Shown piece after piece: positions 1 through 9,300 of a stretch of 64,000 bases of DNA; positions within the stretch are counted from its first letter, which is position 1, and each line of letters opens with the position of its first letter. The stretch is from Aeromonas sp. RU39B. GTDB taxonomy: Bacteria > Pseudomonadota > Gammaproteobacteria > Enterobacterales > Aeromonadaceae. A program made the position numbers and the translations under genes. The stretch spans positions 62,001-126,000 of the forward strand of contig NZ_FTMJ01000002.1 in assembly GCF_900156095.1 (NCBI RefSeq), given 5' to 3'. The notes beneath the pieces were generated by a model that saw only the letters and a list, made by a program, of their open reading frames with translations, made no database searches and had not been told where the DNA came from.

Positions 1-2
1 AG

Positions 3-728
3 AGCTTCCGGCCGTTGGCCGCACACCTGCACGGTTATCAGCTGGTGGCCTTTGATCTGCCGGGCCATGGCCATTCGAGCCACAAATCTTCACCGTATGT
101 GTTTATCGATTGGGTCGATGATCTGCACCGCATCACGGTGGCTGCCGGCTGGTCGCGTTTTATCTTGCTCGGGCATTCGCTTGGGGCACTGGTCGCGTCG
201 GCCTATGCCGGTGTCTTTCCCGAACGGGTAGAGCGGCTCATCTTGCTCGAAGGATTAGGGCCGCTCAGCCAGCCGGACAGTACAGTTCCTGCACAGATCC
301 GCCGCGTACTGGAGCGGCGTCTCAATACGGCGCGGCGTCAGCATCCGGGCTTTGCCAGTGCGGCGCAGGCGGTCGCGGCGCGCCGTCAGGTGGGCGATCT
401 CGATGAGGCGTCTGCCACCTTGATTGTTGAGCGCAATCTCAAGGAACAGGATGGCCGCTTTGGGTGGCGCAGCGATCCTGCGTTACGCGAACAATCGCCG
501 CTGCGGATGAGCGAAGGACAGGCATTGGCGCTGCTGCATGCCATCACCGCTCCCGTGCTATTTATTCGCGGCAGCCATGGTTTCCCCGAACTGGGAGAGG
601 CGGCGGATGTGCGCCGTGCTGCGATTTCGCAACTGCGGTGCGAAAAAATTGCGGGAGGTCACCATTTTCACATGGAAAGTCCCGCTGACACGGCCCTTTG
701 TATCGAAAAATTCTGCGCTCTTCGCTAG
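3..728 (+). CDS. alpha/beta hydrolase, 5' end missing
   Basis: The frame is open to the left edge, so the real start lies outside the window. The protein has an alpha/beta hydrolase fold: an oxyanion-side strand ending DLPGHGHS, the nucleophile elbow GHSLG near 170 with Ser as the likely nucleophile, a strand LFIRGSHG before the acid position, and a late GGHHFHME that carries the likely catalytic His. These features fit the esterase, thioesterase and C-C hydrolase branches, and the substrate cannot be read from the sequence. It ends about 200 bases before fadD on the same strand, so a link to acyl-chain metabolism is possible but only inferred from position. Confidence 0.8.
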   Translation, partial: SFRPLAAHLHGYQLVAFDLPGHGHSSHKSSPYVFIDWVDDLHRITVAAGWSRFILLGHSLGALVASAYAGVFPERVERLILLEGLGPLSQPDSTVPAQIRRVLERRLNTARRQHPGFASAAQAVAARRQVGDLDEASATLIVERNLKEQDGRFGWRSDPALREQSPLRMSEGQALALLHAITAPVLFIRGSHGFPELGEAADVRRAAISQLRCEKIAGGHHFHMESPADTALCIEKFCALR

Positions 729-925
729 AATGCCAGCCCTATTTCATCGAATTGTCAATTTGTGCGGCGCGTCCTGTTAATTCGCTGTTAATTCATGTTG
801 CATTGTGTCAACATTCTTCTCCGTTAGAGTCTGAGCTCGAAACGAGCGATTTAATCATCGCTTCGTTGATTAATTTGGGAGGGGGCAAGGTGAGCGCACA
901 AGTTCTTTATATGCAGGAGAATCTC

Positions 926-2602
926 GTGGAAAAAGTCTGGCTGAACCGCTATCCGGCAGGAGTCCCCGCCGAGATCGACCCAGACAAGTACGGCTCTCTG
1001 GTTGAGATGTTTGAAGCGTCGGTGGCGAAATTTGCCGACCTGCCGGCCTTCGTCAACATGGGTGAAACCATCACCTATCGTCGTCTCGAAGAGCAGTCCC
1101 GGGCCTTTGCCGCTTACCTGCAAAATGATCTCAAGCTGGAGAAGGGCGACCGCGTGGCGGTGATGATGCCCAACCTGCTGCAATACCCCATCGCCGTGTT
1201 CGGTATTTTGCGTGCGGGCCTCACCGTGGTGAACGTCAACCCGCTCTACACCCCGCGCGAGCTCGAGCATCAGCTCAAAGACTCCGGCTCTAAAGCCATC
1301 GTGATTGTCTCCAACTTTGCGCATACCCTCGAGAAGGTGGTCTACAACACGCCGGTCAAGCACGTGATCCTGACCCGTATGGGCGATAATCTGGGGCTGG
1401 CCAAGGGCACCTTGGTTAACTTCGTGGTCAAGTACGTTAAAAAGCTGGTCCCCAAGTATCATCTGCCGGGCGCCAGCTCCATGCGCCACGCGCTTTCGAG
1501 CGGCCGTTTTCTTCAGTATGTGAAACCGGAAATTCGCGGTAGTGACATCGCGTTTTTGCAATATACCGGCGGCACTACCGGCCTCTCCAAGGGGGCCATG
1601 CTCACCCACCGCAACATGATCGCCAACGTTGAGCAGTGCCTCGGCGTCTATGGCCCGCGCCTGACCCCGGGCAAAGAGCTGGTGGTCACGGCGCTGCCGC
1701 TCTATCACGTGTTTGCGCTGACGGTAAACTGCCTGTTGTTCCTGCAACTGGGTGGCTACAACCTGCTGATCAGCAACCCCCGCGACATCGCCGGCTTTGT
1801 CAAAGAGATCAAGCGCTACCCCTTTACCTGCATTACCGGGGTTAACACGCTCTTTAACGCCCTGATTAACAATGAAGAGTTCAACGCCATCAACTTTGAG
1901 CGCCTCAAGCTCACCATCGGTGGTGGCATGGCGGTGCAAAGAGCGGTAGCCGAAAAGTGGCAAAAGCTGGCCGGTGTCCCGCTGCTGGAAGGCTATGGTC
2001 TGACCGAGTGCGCGCCGCTGGTGAGCGTCTGCCCCTACGATCTTGAGTCTTACAACGGCTCCATCGGCTTGCCGGTCTGCTCTACCGATATTCGTCTGGT
2101 GGATGATGCGGGCAACGTGGTGACTGAGATTGGCCAACCGGGTGAGCTGCAGGTGCGCGGCCCGCAGGTGATGGTCGGTTACTGGCAGCGTCCCGAAGCC
2201 ACCGCCGAGGTGATTCAGGATGGGTGGCTCTGTACCGGTGATATCGCCGTGTGCGACGAGCAGGGCTTTTTCAAAATTGTCGATCGCAAGAAAGACATGA
2301 TTCTGGTCTCGGGCTTTAACGTCTATCCGAACGAAATCGAAGACGTCGTTGCCATGCATGGCAAGGTACTGGAAGTGGCGGCCATCGGCATGCCTAACCC
2401 TGTGTCCGGCGAGGTGGTGAAAATCTTTGTTGTACGCAAGGACAAGTCACTGACCGAAGATGAGGTGATTATTCATTGCCGCAAACATCTGACTGCCTAT
2501 AAAGTACCGAAAGTGGTAGAATTTCGTGACGAATTACCCAAAACCAACGTTGGTAAAATCCTGCGTCGCGTACTGCGTGACGAGGAGCTTGCCAAGCAGT
2601 AA
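926..2602 (+). CDS. fadD: long-chain-fatty-acid--CoA ligase FadD
   Basis: Activates long-chain fatty acids to acyl-CoA with ATP at the inner membrane, the entry to beta-oxidation. The 558-residue product has the AMP-binding motif [11 protein letters not shown], the GYGLTEC motif, the DGWLCTGD motif and the FadD-type signature around [19 protein letters not shown] chose the GTG at 926 because AGGAGA lies six bases upstream and the N-terminus [14 protein letters not shown] matches the enteric protein, which also uses a non-ATG start. The open frame continues upstream to 698 but has no ribosome site or family similarity there. As in E. coli, rnd follows directly. I could not recognise a FadR operator upstream. 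Confidence 0.97.
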   Translation: MEKVWLNRYPAGVPAEIDPDKYGSLVEMFEASVAKFADLPAFVNMGETITYRRLEEQSRAFAAYLQNDLKLEKGDRVAVMMPNLLQYPIAVFGILRAGLTVVNVNPLYTPRELEHQLKDSGSKAIVIVSNFAHTLEKVVYNTPVKHVILTRMGDNLGLAKGTLVNFVVKYVKKLVPKYHLPGASSMRHALSSGRFLQYVKPEIRGSDIAFLQYTGGTTGLSKGAMLTHRNMIANVEQCLGVYGPRLTPGKELVVTALPLYHVFALTVNCLLFLQLGGYNLLISNPRDIAGFVKEIKRYPFTCITGVNTLFNALINNEEFNAINFERLKLTIGGGMAVQRAVAEKWQKLAGVPLLEGYGLTECAPLVSVCPYDLESYNGSIGLPVCSTDIRLVDDAGNVVTEIGQPGELQVRGPQVMVGYWQRPEATAEVIQDGWLCTGDIAVCDEQGFFKIVDRKKDMILVSGFNVYPNEIEDVVAMHGKVLEVAAIGMPNPVSGEVVKIFVVRKDKSLTEDEVIIHCRKHLTAYKVPKVVEFRDELPKTNVGKILRRVLRDEELAKQ

Positions 2603-2625
2603 GTAGCAAGGCCCCCGCCTGCTCA

Positions 2626-2660
2626 AGCGCCGTGGTTTGTGCCACGGCGCTGTTGTTTTC
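2626..2660 (+). terminator. hairpin with T-rich tail between fadD and rnd
   Basis: A perfect 10-bp inverted repeat, AGCGCCGTGG (2626-2635) and CCACGGCGCT (2642-2651), encloses a 6-base loop and is followed by GTTGTTTTC. It lies 24 bases after the fadD stop and 27 before the rnd start, so it probably ends most fadD transcripts. The tail is interrupted by G, so some read-through into rnd is likely. Confidence 0.7.
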
Positions 2661-2686
2661 GGGGGTTGTCACCACAAGGCGACAGC

Positions 2687-3802
2687 ATGCAATACCAATT
2701 CATTTGTGATCAGGCGGCGCTGGAGCAGTTCCTCGCCGGACTTACCGATGCGCCTTTGGCGATCGACACCGAATTCGTGCGCACCCGCACCTACTATCCC
2801 CAGCTTGGGCTGTTTCAAATCTATGATGGCGCCAGTCTGGCACTGATTGATCCCCTGACGGTCAATCTGCGTCCGCTGTGGGATCGACTGGTTCGCCCCG
2901 GCACCATCAGCGTGTTGCATGCGTCGAGCGAAGATCTGGAGCTCATCCAGCATGAAGCCGGCCATCTGCCGGCCCAGATGCACGACACCCAGCTCGCGGC
3001 CGCGTTTCTTGGCTATGGTGTGTCGGTCGGATTTGGCGCGCTGGTCAATGACTTTCTCGGCGTCGAGCTTGTCAAAGATCAGGCGCGTACCGATTGGCTG
3101 GCCCGCCCGCTCAGCCCGCGCCAGCTCGACTATGCCGCCGCAGATGTGTTCTATCTGGCACCGCTTTACCAGAAGGTGATGGCGCGACTTGCACAGAGTG
3201 GCAAGCTGGCCTGGTTTGAAGAGGAGTGCCGCAATCACTGCGCGCGCAAACTGAGCATCAGTGATCCCTATCAGGCGTATCTCGACATCGGCAACGCCTG
3301 GCTGCTTGGCCGCCGTGAGCTTGCCATCCTGCGTGAGTTGGCTGCCTGGCGGCAAAAAGAGGCGGTGCGCCGCGATCTGGCCGTTAACTTTGTTATCAAG
3401 GAGCTGAGCCTGTTCAAGGTGGCCGAGAGCCGTCCGACCTCGTTGCGCGAGCTCGGCGATCTGGGTCTGCTGCCCATCGAGATCAAAATTCACGGCAAAA
3501 CTCTGCTCGATATCGTGGCCCGTGCCCAGTCTGGCAATCCGGACAGCTGGCCGGATCGGGTGCGTCGCTTGGTCGATTTCCCTCAGTACAAGAGCGAGCT
3601 CAAGCGCATCAAGGCACTGGTGGAGGAGAAGGCCAAAGAGAGCGGGGTGCCGCCTGAGCTTATTGCCAGCAAGAAGATCATCCATCAATACTTCACCTGG
3701 AGCTGGCGCCTGCCCGAGGCGCAGCGCGCCACCGTGGAGCGGCCGAGCCTGCTGTGTGGCTGGCGCCACGAGCTGGTGGGGCATCTGCTGGAAAAACAGT
3801 GA
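2687..3802 (+). CDS. rnd: ribonuclease D
   Basis: A 3'-5' exoribonuclease that trims tRNA precursors and other structured RNAs. The 371-residue protein (E. coli about 375) opens with MQYQFICDQAALEQFL and has the DEDD exonuclease residues: D and E in AIDTEFVRTRTYYP, D in HASSEDLEL, and YAAADVFYL with the final Y and D. The C-terminal half has the helical HRDC regions expected of RNase D. The ATG at 2687 is preferred over an upstream in-frame codon at 2639 because the homology starts there. The gene sits directly after fadD, as in enterics. Confidence 0.96.
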   Translation: MQYQFICDQAALEQFLAGLTDAPLAIDTEFVRTRTYYPQLGLFQIYDGASLALIDPLTVNLRPLWDRLVRPGTISVLHASSEDLELIQHEAGHLPAQMHDTQLAAAFLGYGVSVGFGALVNDFLGVELVKDQARTDWLARPLSPRQLDYAAADVFYLAPLYQKVMARLAQSGKLAWFEEECRNHCARKLSISDPYQAYLDIGNAWLLGRRELAILRELAAWRQKEAVRRDLAVNFVIKELSLFKVAESRPTSLRELGDLGLLPIEIKIHGKTLLDIVARAQSGNPDSWPDRVRRLVDFPQYKSELKRIKALVEEKAKESGVPPELIASKKIIHQYFTWSWRLPEAQRATVERPSLLCGWRHELVGHLLEKQ

Positions 3803-3832
3803 AAACGGGGCGCAACAGCGCCCTGTTTTATC

Positions 3833-4735
3833 TCAGGGCTGCAGGCGATGGGCCAGCAGATAGTCAATCAGAGCGCGTACCCGGCCAGCCTGGGCACTCT
3901 GCTTTTGGTAATAGATATGTAACCCGGGATAGGTCACCCAGTAAGGTTCGAGCACCGGCAGTAGCGTCCCTGCCGCCAGATGGGGCGCGGCGACCGGTTC
4001 GATCATCTTGCCAATCCCCAACCCCTGTATTGCGGCATCGATCATCGCATCGGTATCGTTGACGATAAGCGCGGTGCTCATGTCGGGTGTGGGCATGTTG
4101 TCATCAAGAGCCAAACGCAGCGGCGACAGCCGGTTGGCGGTGACAAAGCGGTAGCGGATCAGCCGGTGCGCGCTGAGCGCCGAAGGGGTGGTCGGCGTGC
4201 CGTGTTCGGCCAGATAATCCGGCGAAGCAAACAGCGCCTCACGCAGCGGACCACTCAAGGGTCGAGCCACCATCCCTTCATCGACGCGATCGCCCAAGCG
4301 AATGCCCAGATCGATCCCTTCGCGCAATATATCCACCGTGGCATCAGAGAGGTGCAACTCGAGCTCGATATCCGGGTATTGCCGACAAAACCCGGCGTAG
4401 AGCGGCTGCACAAAGCGTTGAAATACGAAGCGTGGCAGGGTGAGGCGCACCTTACCGGTTGGGGCGCGGCCATGCTGACCGACCTGATCCATGGCACTGT
4501 CGAGCGCCGACATGACGTGCGCGGTCTGGCTGTGCAACTGGCTGCCCGCTTCGGTCAGCTCCATGCTGCGGGTAGTGCGGCGAAACAGGGGCAGCCCCAC
4601 CGTCTGCTCCAGCTGTTTGAGGGCCAGGCTCACGGTGGGTGCCGACATCTCGAGGCGTCTCGCGGCAGCCCGAATCGAGCCCTCCTGCACGATACAGTGG
4701 AAGATCATCAGGCAGTGGAAGGTGGAGCCTCTCAT
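3833..4735 (-). CDS. LysR-family transcriptional regulator
   Basis: A 300-residue regulator with an N-terminal winged helix-turn-helix (GSIRAAARRLEMSAPTVSLALKQLEQTVGLPLFRRTTRSMELT) followed by a LysR substrate-binding domain of usual length. The ATG at 4735 is chosen; the TTG just before it is the only upstream codon. It is divergent from the NAD(P)H reductase gene at 4861, the arrangement typical of a LysR protein controlling its neighbour. An inverted repeat in the shared intergenic region is a candidate operator. The inducer is unknown; a quinone or electrophile would fit the neighbour. Its 3' end converges on rnd with about 30 bases between. Confidence 0.92.
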   Translation of the reverse strand: MRGSTFHCLMIFHCIVQEGSIRAAARRLEMSAPTVSLALKQLEQTVGLPLFRRTTRSMELTEAGSQLHSQTAHVMSALDSAMDQVGQHGRAPTGKVRLTLPRFVFQRFVQPLYAGFCRQYPDIELELHLSDATVDILREGIDLGIRLGDRVDEGMVARPLSGPLREALFASPDYLAEHGTPTTPSALSAHRLIRYRFVTANRLSPLRLALDDNMPTPDMSTALIVNDTDAMIDAAIQGLGIGKMIEPVAAPHLAAGTLLPVLEPYWVTYPGLHIYYQKQSAQAGRVRALIDYLLAHRLQP

Positions 4736-4750
4736 CAAATATCCTGCAGC

Positions 4751-4769
4751 TGTTAGTTAATGGCTAACA
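4751..4769. promoter_or_regulatory. candidate LysR operator (TGTTAG-N7-CTAACA)
   Basis: A perfect 6-bp inverted repeat, TGTTAG and CTAACA, is separated by seven bases in the intergenic region of the divergent LysR and reductase genes. It has the T-N11-A type spacing common for LysR proteins and lies 16 bases before the regulator's start, a usual place for autoregulation. The assignment rests on position and symmetry alone. Confidence 0.5.
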
Positions 4770-4860
4770 ATCATTTTGATTAATTGCGTCTAAAAATAAA
4801 CAGTTTTCCTCTTTATAGTGGTGCCTGTCCATTTAATTGGGTTCCATAGGAGAACGCATC

Positions 4861-5421
4861 ATGAGCAAGGTGCTGGTTATTTCCGGTCATCCCGATTTGT
4901 CCCACTCTTACACCAACCGGGTGATCCTCGCAGAGCTGGAGCAGGCCATCGATACCATCACGGTGCGGCGTCTTGATGAACGTTATCCTGATTTTCGCAT
5001 CGACGTTGCTGCCGAGCAGCAAGCCTTGCTCGATGCCGACGTGGTGGTACTGCAATTTCCCTTCTACTGGTACTCGGTGCCGGCGCTGCTGAAAAAGTGG
5101 ATCGACGAGGTGCTGACGTTCAATTTTGCCTATGGCCCGGAAGGGGACAAGCTCAAGGGTAAGCCGCTGCTGCTCTCCCTGACCATCGGCGGTCCGAAAG
5201 AGGCGTATACCCCGCTGGGTTATAACCACTTCCCAATTGCTGAGCTGCTCAAACCGCTGGAGCAACTCGCCTATCTGACCGGTATGGTGTATCAGCCACC
5301 AGTGTGGAGTCACGGCATGGTCTACATCCCGGGAGTGTATAACACGCAGGAGTTGGTCGAGCGTCGTGCTCGTGAGCATACTGGCCGACTGGTTGCGGCA
5401 CTGCAGGGGCTGACCTCGTAA
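4861..5421 (+). CDS. NAD(P)H-dependent oxidoreductase, KefF/MdaB-like flavodoxin fold
   Basis: A 186-residue flavoprotein of the Flavodoxin_2 family, which uses FMN or FAD and NAD(P)H to reduce quinones in two-electron steps; relatives include KefF, MdaB and Bacillus general stress protein 14. It begins with the strand KVLVISGHPDLSHSYTN, the phosphate-binding loop, and contains the typical VVLQFPFYWYSVPALLKKWIDEV segment. The start at 4861 has AGGAGA about nine bases upstream. There is no KefC-like potassium efflux gene beside it, so a KefF ancillary role is unlikely. The divergent LysR gene probably regulates it. Confidence 0.88.
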   Translation: MSKVLVISGHPDLSHSYTNRVILAELEQAIDTITVRRLDERYPDFRIDVAAEQQALLDADVVVLQFPFYWYSVPALLKKWIDEVLTFNFAYGPEGDKLKGKPLLLSLTIGGPKEAYTPLGYNHFPIAELLKPLEQLAYLTGMVYQPPVWSHGMVYIPGVYNTQELVERRAREHTGRLVAALQGLTS

Positions 5422-5450
5422 GCGGGGGGCGAAGGGTAGTAGAAATGAAA

Positions 5451-5473
5451 CAGGCCGACGTGATGTCGGCCTG
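5451..5473. terminator. hairpin between convergent genes
   Basis: The inverted repeat CAGGCCGAC / GTCGGCCTG with a 5-base loop lies between the convergent reductase gene and the DksA/TraR gene. There is no long T-run on either side, so bidirectional termination is likely but its efficiency is uncertain. Confidence 0.6.
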
Positions 5474-5491
5474 CTGGTATCCCTTTATACA

Positions 5492-5869
5492 TTAAAGCTC
5501 GCGGGTATGGTTACCCTTGCGATAGCGCGTCTCACAGCGCGGACAGCGCTGGGTGGCAGGATCGTTTTCCAACGCGGCCAGCTCCAGCGGCTCTTCACAG
5601 TCGGAGCACAGGCCATAGAGCCCAAGCTCCATCTGGCATAGTGCTGCGTCAACGTGGATCAGCTGGGCCAGTTGCGGCTCGAACTGGGCCGGTAATACCC
5701 GGCGAGCCAGTTGCACCAGTTGTTCGACATCGGATTCGGCGGGAGTGCGGCCGGACTCAATCAACTGGGCCGCCGCCAGGCGCGCTACCAGATCGGCGCG
5801 CAGCCGATGCCAGTTCTCTTCCAGACGTTGACGAAAGTGGGCCAGCCGGGCCTCGCTCAATTCACACAC
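5492..5869 (-). CDS. DksA/TraR-type C4 zinc finger protein
   Basis: A 125-residue protein with a predicted helical N-terminal half and a C-terminal C4 zinc finger, LCSDCEEP then RCPRCETRYRK, the DksA/TraR signature. Family members bind the RNA polymerase secondary channel and tune transcription, often with ppGpp. This one is shorter than housekeeping DksA (about 150) and lacks the full DksA coiled coil, so it is more likely a TraR- or YbiI-like paralog. It converges on the reductase gene and lies 70 bases from the end of the DMT permease gene upstream of it. Confidence 0.85.
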   Translation of the reverse strand: MCELSEARLAHFRQRLEENWHRLRADLVARLAAAQLIESGRTPAESDVEQLVQLARRVLPAQFEPQLAQLIHVDAALCQMELGLYGLCSDCEEPLELAALENDPATQRCPRCETRYRKGNHTREL

Positions 5870-5939
5870 AGTGCCCCCAACAGGCTGAAAACAGTGGAGT
5901 TAGTATAGAGACCCACCATCGGGGTCAAGATGACATGTG

Positions 5940-6908
5940 TCAAGTTAACTGTGCATTGCCCCCTTTTTCCTGCCGCGCCGGTTTGGGGGCGGCACTGACC
6001 ACGGCCAGCACACCCACCACCAGACAGACCACTCCGAGTAGCACTCCGGTGCCGGGCAGGGTTTGGCGCAGCACAAAGGCATAGAGCAGGGCGGCCAGCG
6101 TTTCAAACACCAGCAAGGGGCCGACCAGTACGGTAGGTAAACGCTGGCTGGCGGCGTTCCAGCACAGGGTTCCCACCCAGGAACAAAACAGCCCCACCGT
6201 GGCCATCAGGCCGATAAACCGCCACGGCGTTGGACCAAAGGGGAGGGAAAAATCGGGGGTGGTCAGGCTCAGTTGCAGGCAACCGAGCAGATAGGCAATC
6301 AGCGCCACCGGAAGTGTCACCAGCCCTTGCGCCGTGGCCCAGACGGCAGCACTGCGATGGGGGTGGGCTCTGAGCCAGCGGGCGTTACGCAGGGGATACC
6401 AAGTCCAGCACACCACAGCCGCAGAGGCGAGGGAGAGGCCGAGCAGTTGCTGGCCAAGGCTTACCGGCTGCCAGGCCAGTTCGGCCCGGTTCACCAGATA
6501 AAGTCCTGCGGCAATGATCAGCAGTGCCGGATAGAGGCGCCGGGCAGGCAGTCGTCCGTCACGGTTGCCATAGAGCAGGTTGGCGCTTAGCGCCGTCACC
6601 ACCGGCAGGGTGCCGATGATCATGGTCGCCAGCGGCGCGCCGATATGACCAATGGCGCTTGCCAGCAGGAAATAGTAGAGCAGGTTGCCCACCAGCGTCA
6701 GGGCCAGCGCCTCTTGCCAGTCACTTCTCGACAGTTGAGCCAGACGGCGGCGAGCGCGCCACGCCAGCGGCAGCACCACCAGGCCAAAGGCCACATAACG
6801 GCCACAAGAGAGCAGGGTTGCCGGGTAATCCGGTAATAACAGCGGAGTGACAAACACCAAGCCCCACATCAAACCCGCCAGCAGGGCAAACATAACACCA
6901 GCAAACAT
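5940..6908 (-). CDS. DMT/EamA-family permease
   Basis: An inner membrane transporter of about 322 residues with roughly ten hydrophobic segments and the internal duplication of EamA proteins. Substrates in the family are small metabolites and amino acids, and none can be assigned here. I prefer the ATG at 6908 to an in-frame ATG at 6923: AAAGGA lies six bases before 6908, and nothing resembling a ribosome site precedes 6923. It is followed on the same strand by the DksA/TraR gene and preceded by dusC. Confidence 0.85.
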   Translation of the reverse strand: MFAGVMFALLAGLMWGLVFVTPLLLPDYPATLLSCGRYVAFGLVVLPLAWRARRRLAQLSRSDWQEALALTLVGNLLYYFLLASAIGHIGAPLATMIIGTLPVVTALSANLLYGNRDGRLPARRLYPALLIIAAGLYLVNRAELAWQPVSLGQQLLGLSLASAAVVCWTWYPLRNARWLRAHPHRSAAVWATAQGLVTLPVALIAYLLGCLQLSLTTPDFSLPFGPTPWRFIGLMATVGLFCSWVGTLCWNAASQRLPTVLVGPLLVFETLAALLYAFVLRQTLPGTGVLLGVVCLVVGVLAVVSAAPKPARQEKGGNAQLT

Positions 6909-7015
6909 CGCGCATCCTTTCATGACAGCGTGGCGCCATCACAGAAACGCGGCGACAACCTGGCTATTACAGCAGAAATGCGGCAGCGCCGCGACGGCCA
7001 AACCGACGGGATTGA

Positions 7016-7972
7016 TCAGGCCAAGGTGCTCTGCAGGCGGACCATTTCAAGCTCCAATGCAGCACGGATCTCGTCGGCCACCTTGATAGTGCGCACCCGG
7101 CGAAACAGGTCGTCAGCTTGCGGATATTCACGCACCAGGTAGGAAAACCACTGCTTGATGCGGCTCGGGGTGTAGTCAGCTTTATCACCCGCAGCATCTT
7201 CGCGGCTATACGTCACCATCAGTGCCAGCACCTCGGGCCAGCGCAGATGGGCGCAGTGTTGCTTCATTACATTGGCAAGATTGGGCAGCGACAAGGCGCC
7301 GCGCCCGACCATCAGCCGCTCGCAACCACTGGCTTGTTGGCAGCGCGTGGCATCGTGGTGATTCCAGATCTCGCCGTTGGCGGTCACCGGGATGGGCAGG
7401 GCGCGGCGAATGGCATCGATATATTCCCAGTGCGCCGGAGGGCGGTAGGCTTCGACCTTGGTTCTGGCATGCACGGCGAGCTCATCGGCGCCGCCTTGAT
7501 AGACTGCGTCGGCGTTTTCCATATAGAGGCTTTTATCCTCAAAGCCAAGGCGGATCTTGGCGCTGACCGTGATGTGGGCCGGCACCGCCTCACGTACCGC
7601 CTTGACGATGGCATGCACCGTCTCGGGGGTTTTTAAGAGCACCGCGCCGCCCTGGCTCTTGTTCACCGTGGGGGCGGGGCAGCCGAAGTTAAGATCCACG
7701 CCCGGTGAACCGAGCTCAATGGCGCGCAGGGCATTTTCGGCCATCCACTCGGGGTGCTGACCGAGCAGCTGAACCCGGACCGGCGTACCGGCGCGGGTTT
7801 TGCCCCCTTGCTTTAATTCCGGGCAGAGACGGTAGAACACCTTGGCCGGCAGCAGCTGATCAACCACCCGCACAAACTCGCTGATGCACAGGTCATAGTC
7901 GTTGATGGCGGTGAGGGTTTCGCGCATCAGGTGATCGAGCACCCCCTGCATGGGGGCCAGGGTAACGTGCAT
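7016..7972 (-). CDS. dusC: tRNA-dihydrouridine(16) synthase DusC
   Basis: A FMN- and NADPH-dependent enzyme that reduces uridine to dihydrouridine in tRNA; DusC acts at position 16. The 318-residue protein starts with VTLAPMQGVLDHLMRETLT and has the Dus active-site region LNFGCPAPTVNKSQGGAVLL, whose Cys is the catalytic acid, followed by the FMN-site segments KIRLGFED, VHARTK and NGEIWNH. The DusC subtype, rather than DusA or DusB, is supported by MQGVLDHLMRE and the CISEFVRV segment. It lies alone between the permease and the divergent ybaN. Confidence 0.95.
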   Translation of the reverse strand: MHVTLAPMQGVLDHLMRETLTAINDYDLCISEFVRVVDQLLPAKVFYRLCPELKQGGKTRAGTPVRVQLLGQHPEWMAENALRAIELGSPGVDLNFGCPAPTVNKSQGGAVLLKTPETVHAIVKAVREAVPAHITVSAKIRLGFEDKSLYMENADAVYQGGADELAVHARTKVEAYRPPAHWEYIDAIRRALPIPVTANGEIWNHHDATRCQQASGCERLMVGRGALSLPNLANVMKQHCAHLRWPEVLALMVTYSREDAAGDKADYTPSRIKQWFSYLVREYPQADDLFRRVRTIKVADEIRAALELEMVRLQSTLA

Positions 7973-8082
7973 GGCGGCTGCAGTTCTCTTGGGATAAAAA
8001 GGAGGCGAGATTGTAGTTGTCCGCGCCGCTGCTGTCAGCCCGGATCTCTGCTAGGATGCAGGAATATCCTGTCGGAGGGGCC

Positions 8083-8457
8083 ATGAACCATCTGTTGACC
8101 CTGCTGGGCGTGCTCAGTTTGCTCCTTGGCATCATCGGCATTGTGGTGCCGTTGTTACCTACCACCCCGTTTGTGTTGCTGGCGGCCGCGTTGTTTGCCC
8201 GCTCGTCGCCGCGTTTTCATCACTGGCTGCTCAATCAGCGCCATTTCGGCCCCATGATCGATGACTGGCAGCGTTATCGCGGGATGCGTCGCTCGGCCAA
8301 ACGGCGTGCCAATGTGATGATCCTGCTCTCGTTTGGTCTCTCGTTGCTGGTGGTATCGATAGATTGGGTTCGTTTGCTACTGATTATCATGATGGTGATC
8401 TTGCTCACTTGGATCAATCGTTTGCCTGTGGTCGAGCCAGTTGCATTGAAGGAGTGA
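8083..8457 (+). CDS. ybaN: YbaN-family (DUF454) inner membrane protein
   Basis: A 124-residue membrane protein with hydrophobic segments near residues 1-40 and 85-112 and the family motif GIVVPLLPTTPFVLLAAALFA. The ATG at 8083 is preferred because CGGAGG lies just upstream; an earlier in-frame ATG at 8017 has no ribosome site and would place charged residues before the first membrane segment. Family function is not established. In enterics ybaN also lies just upstream of apt. Confidence 0.9.
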   Translation: MNHLLTLLGVLSLLLGIIGIVVPLLPTTPFVLLAAALFARSSPRFHHWLLNQRHFGPMIDDWQRYRGMRRSAKRRANVMILLSFGLSLLVVSIDWVRLLLIIMMVILLTWINRLPVVEPVALKE

Positions 8458-8493
8458 AGTGCCTAAGCTATGGCGGCAAAATGCAATGGAGTT

Positions 8494-8527
8494 GGCCTGT
8501 CATTTTTGCAATGACGGGCCTTTTTGT
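8494..8527 (+). terminator. terminator between ybaN and apt
   Basis: An 11-bp stem GGCCTGTCATT / AATGACGGGCC (one G-U pair) with a 5-base loop is followed by TTTTTGTTT. It lies 37 bases after ybaN and 36 before apt, so apt must have its own promoter very close by or depend on read-through. Confidence 0.85.
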
Positions 8528-8562
8528 TTGTCGCGCTAGCGATACGAAGAAATGGTCAAAGC

Positions 8563-9108
8563 ATGAACCAGGATACCCTGCAGTTTCTCGAAGACAGCAT
8601 CAAAACCATTCCCGACTACCCGAAGCCGGGCATCATGTTCCGTGATATCACCAGCCTGGTAGAGAATGCGGATGCGTTTCGCACCACCATCGATCTGCTG
8701 GTCGAGCACTATCGTGATCATGGCGTTACCAAGGTCGTCGGTACTGAAGCGCGTGGCTTCATCTTTGGTGCGCCGGTCGCCTGTGCGCTGGGCGTTGGCT
8801 TTGTTCCGGTGCGCAAGCCCGGCAAACTGCCGCGCGAAGTGATCGAGGAGTCTTACGAACTCGAATATGGCCAGGACACCCTGCAGATGCACGTAGATGC
8901 CATCTCTGCCGGTGACAATGTGCTGGTGATTGACGATCTGCTGGCCACCGGCGGTACCGTCGAAGCCGCAGTCAAACTGATCCGCCGCGCTGGTGGCACC
9001 GTGACCGATGCTGCCTTTGTGATCTCCTTGCCGGCGCTCGGTGGCGAAGCCCGCCTGACCGCAGCCGGTGTCAAGGTGCTCAGTCTGGTCGAATTCGACG
9101 GCGAGTAA
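8563..9108 (+). CDS. apt: adenine phosphoribosyltransferase
   Basis: Converts adenine and PRPP to AMP in purine salvage. The 181-residue protein (E. coli 183) has the PRPP-binding motif [13 protein letters not shown] and the adenine-site region [17 protein letters not shown]. The ATG at 8563 gives the N-terminus [20 protein letters not shown] typical of the family; the open frame upstream runs through the terminator. A ribosome site is weak. The gene is part of the conserved ybaN-apt-dnaX block. Confidence 0.97.
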   Translation: MNQDTLQFLEDSIKTIPDYPKPGIMFRDITSLVENADAFRTTIDLLVEHYRDHGVTKVVGTEARGFIFGAPVACALGVGFVPVRKPGKLPREVIEESYELEYGQDTLQMHVDAISAGDNVLVIDDLLATGGTVEAAVKLIRRAGGTVTDAAFVISLPALGGEARLTAAGVKVLSLVEFDGE

Positions 9109-9151
9109 TCTGACGACAGCCAGCACGCACTGTGCAGGTGTTGCAAAACGA

Positions 9152-9180
9152 GAGGGAAAACCGGCCGGTTTTCCCTCTTG
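9152..9180 (+). terminator. terminator after apt
   Basis: A perfect 26-base palindrome centred on CCGGCCGG, with arms GAGGGAAAACC and GGTTTTCCCTC, follows the apt stop by 43 bases and is trailed by TTGTGTTTG. The A-rich left arm and T-rich right arm give it the form of an intrinsic terminator. Confidence 0.8.
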
Positions 9181-9300
9181 TGTTTGTGGCGTTTGAAAAG
9201 CGGTCAGTCGCGCGCACCGGCACGCGCGCAAGGTATTGCCACCGCATCCTTTGTGTTAGCATCCCGGTTTAGATCCGTTTCTTCTCCCCTCTGGAGTGCG

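Noticed and set aside
851..2359. A 502-codon minus-strand frame opposite fadD
   Set aside because: Antisense shadow of fadD with no domain pattern; fadD is unambiguous.
4861..5421. KefF ancillary subunit of a potassium efflux system
   Set aside because: The flavodoxin-like fold fits KefF, but no kefC-like gene is adjacent and a divergent LysR gene suggests a stand-alone reductase.
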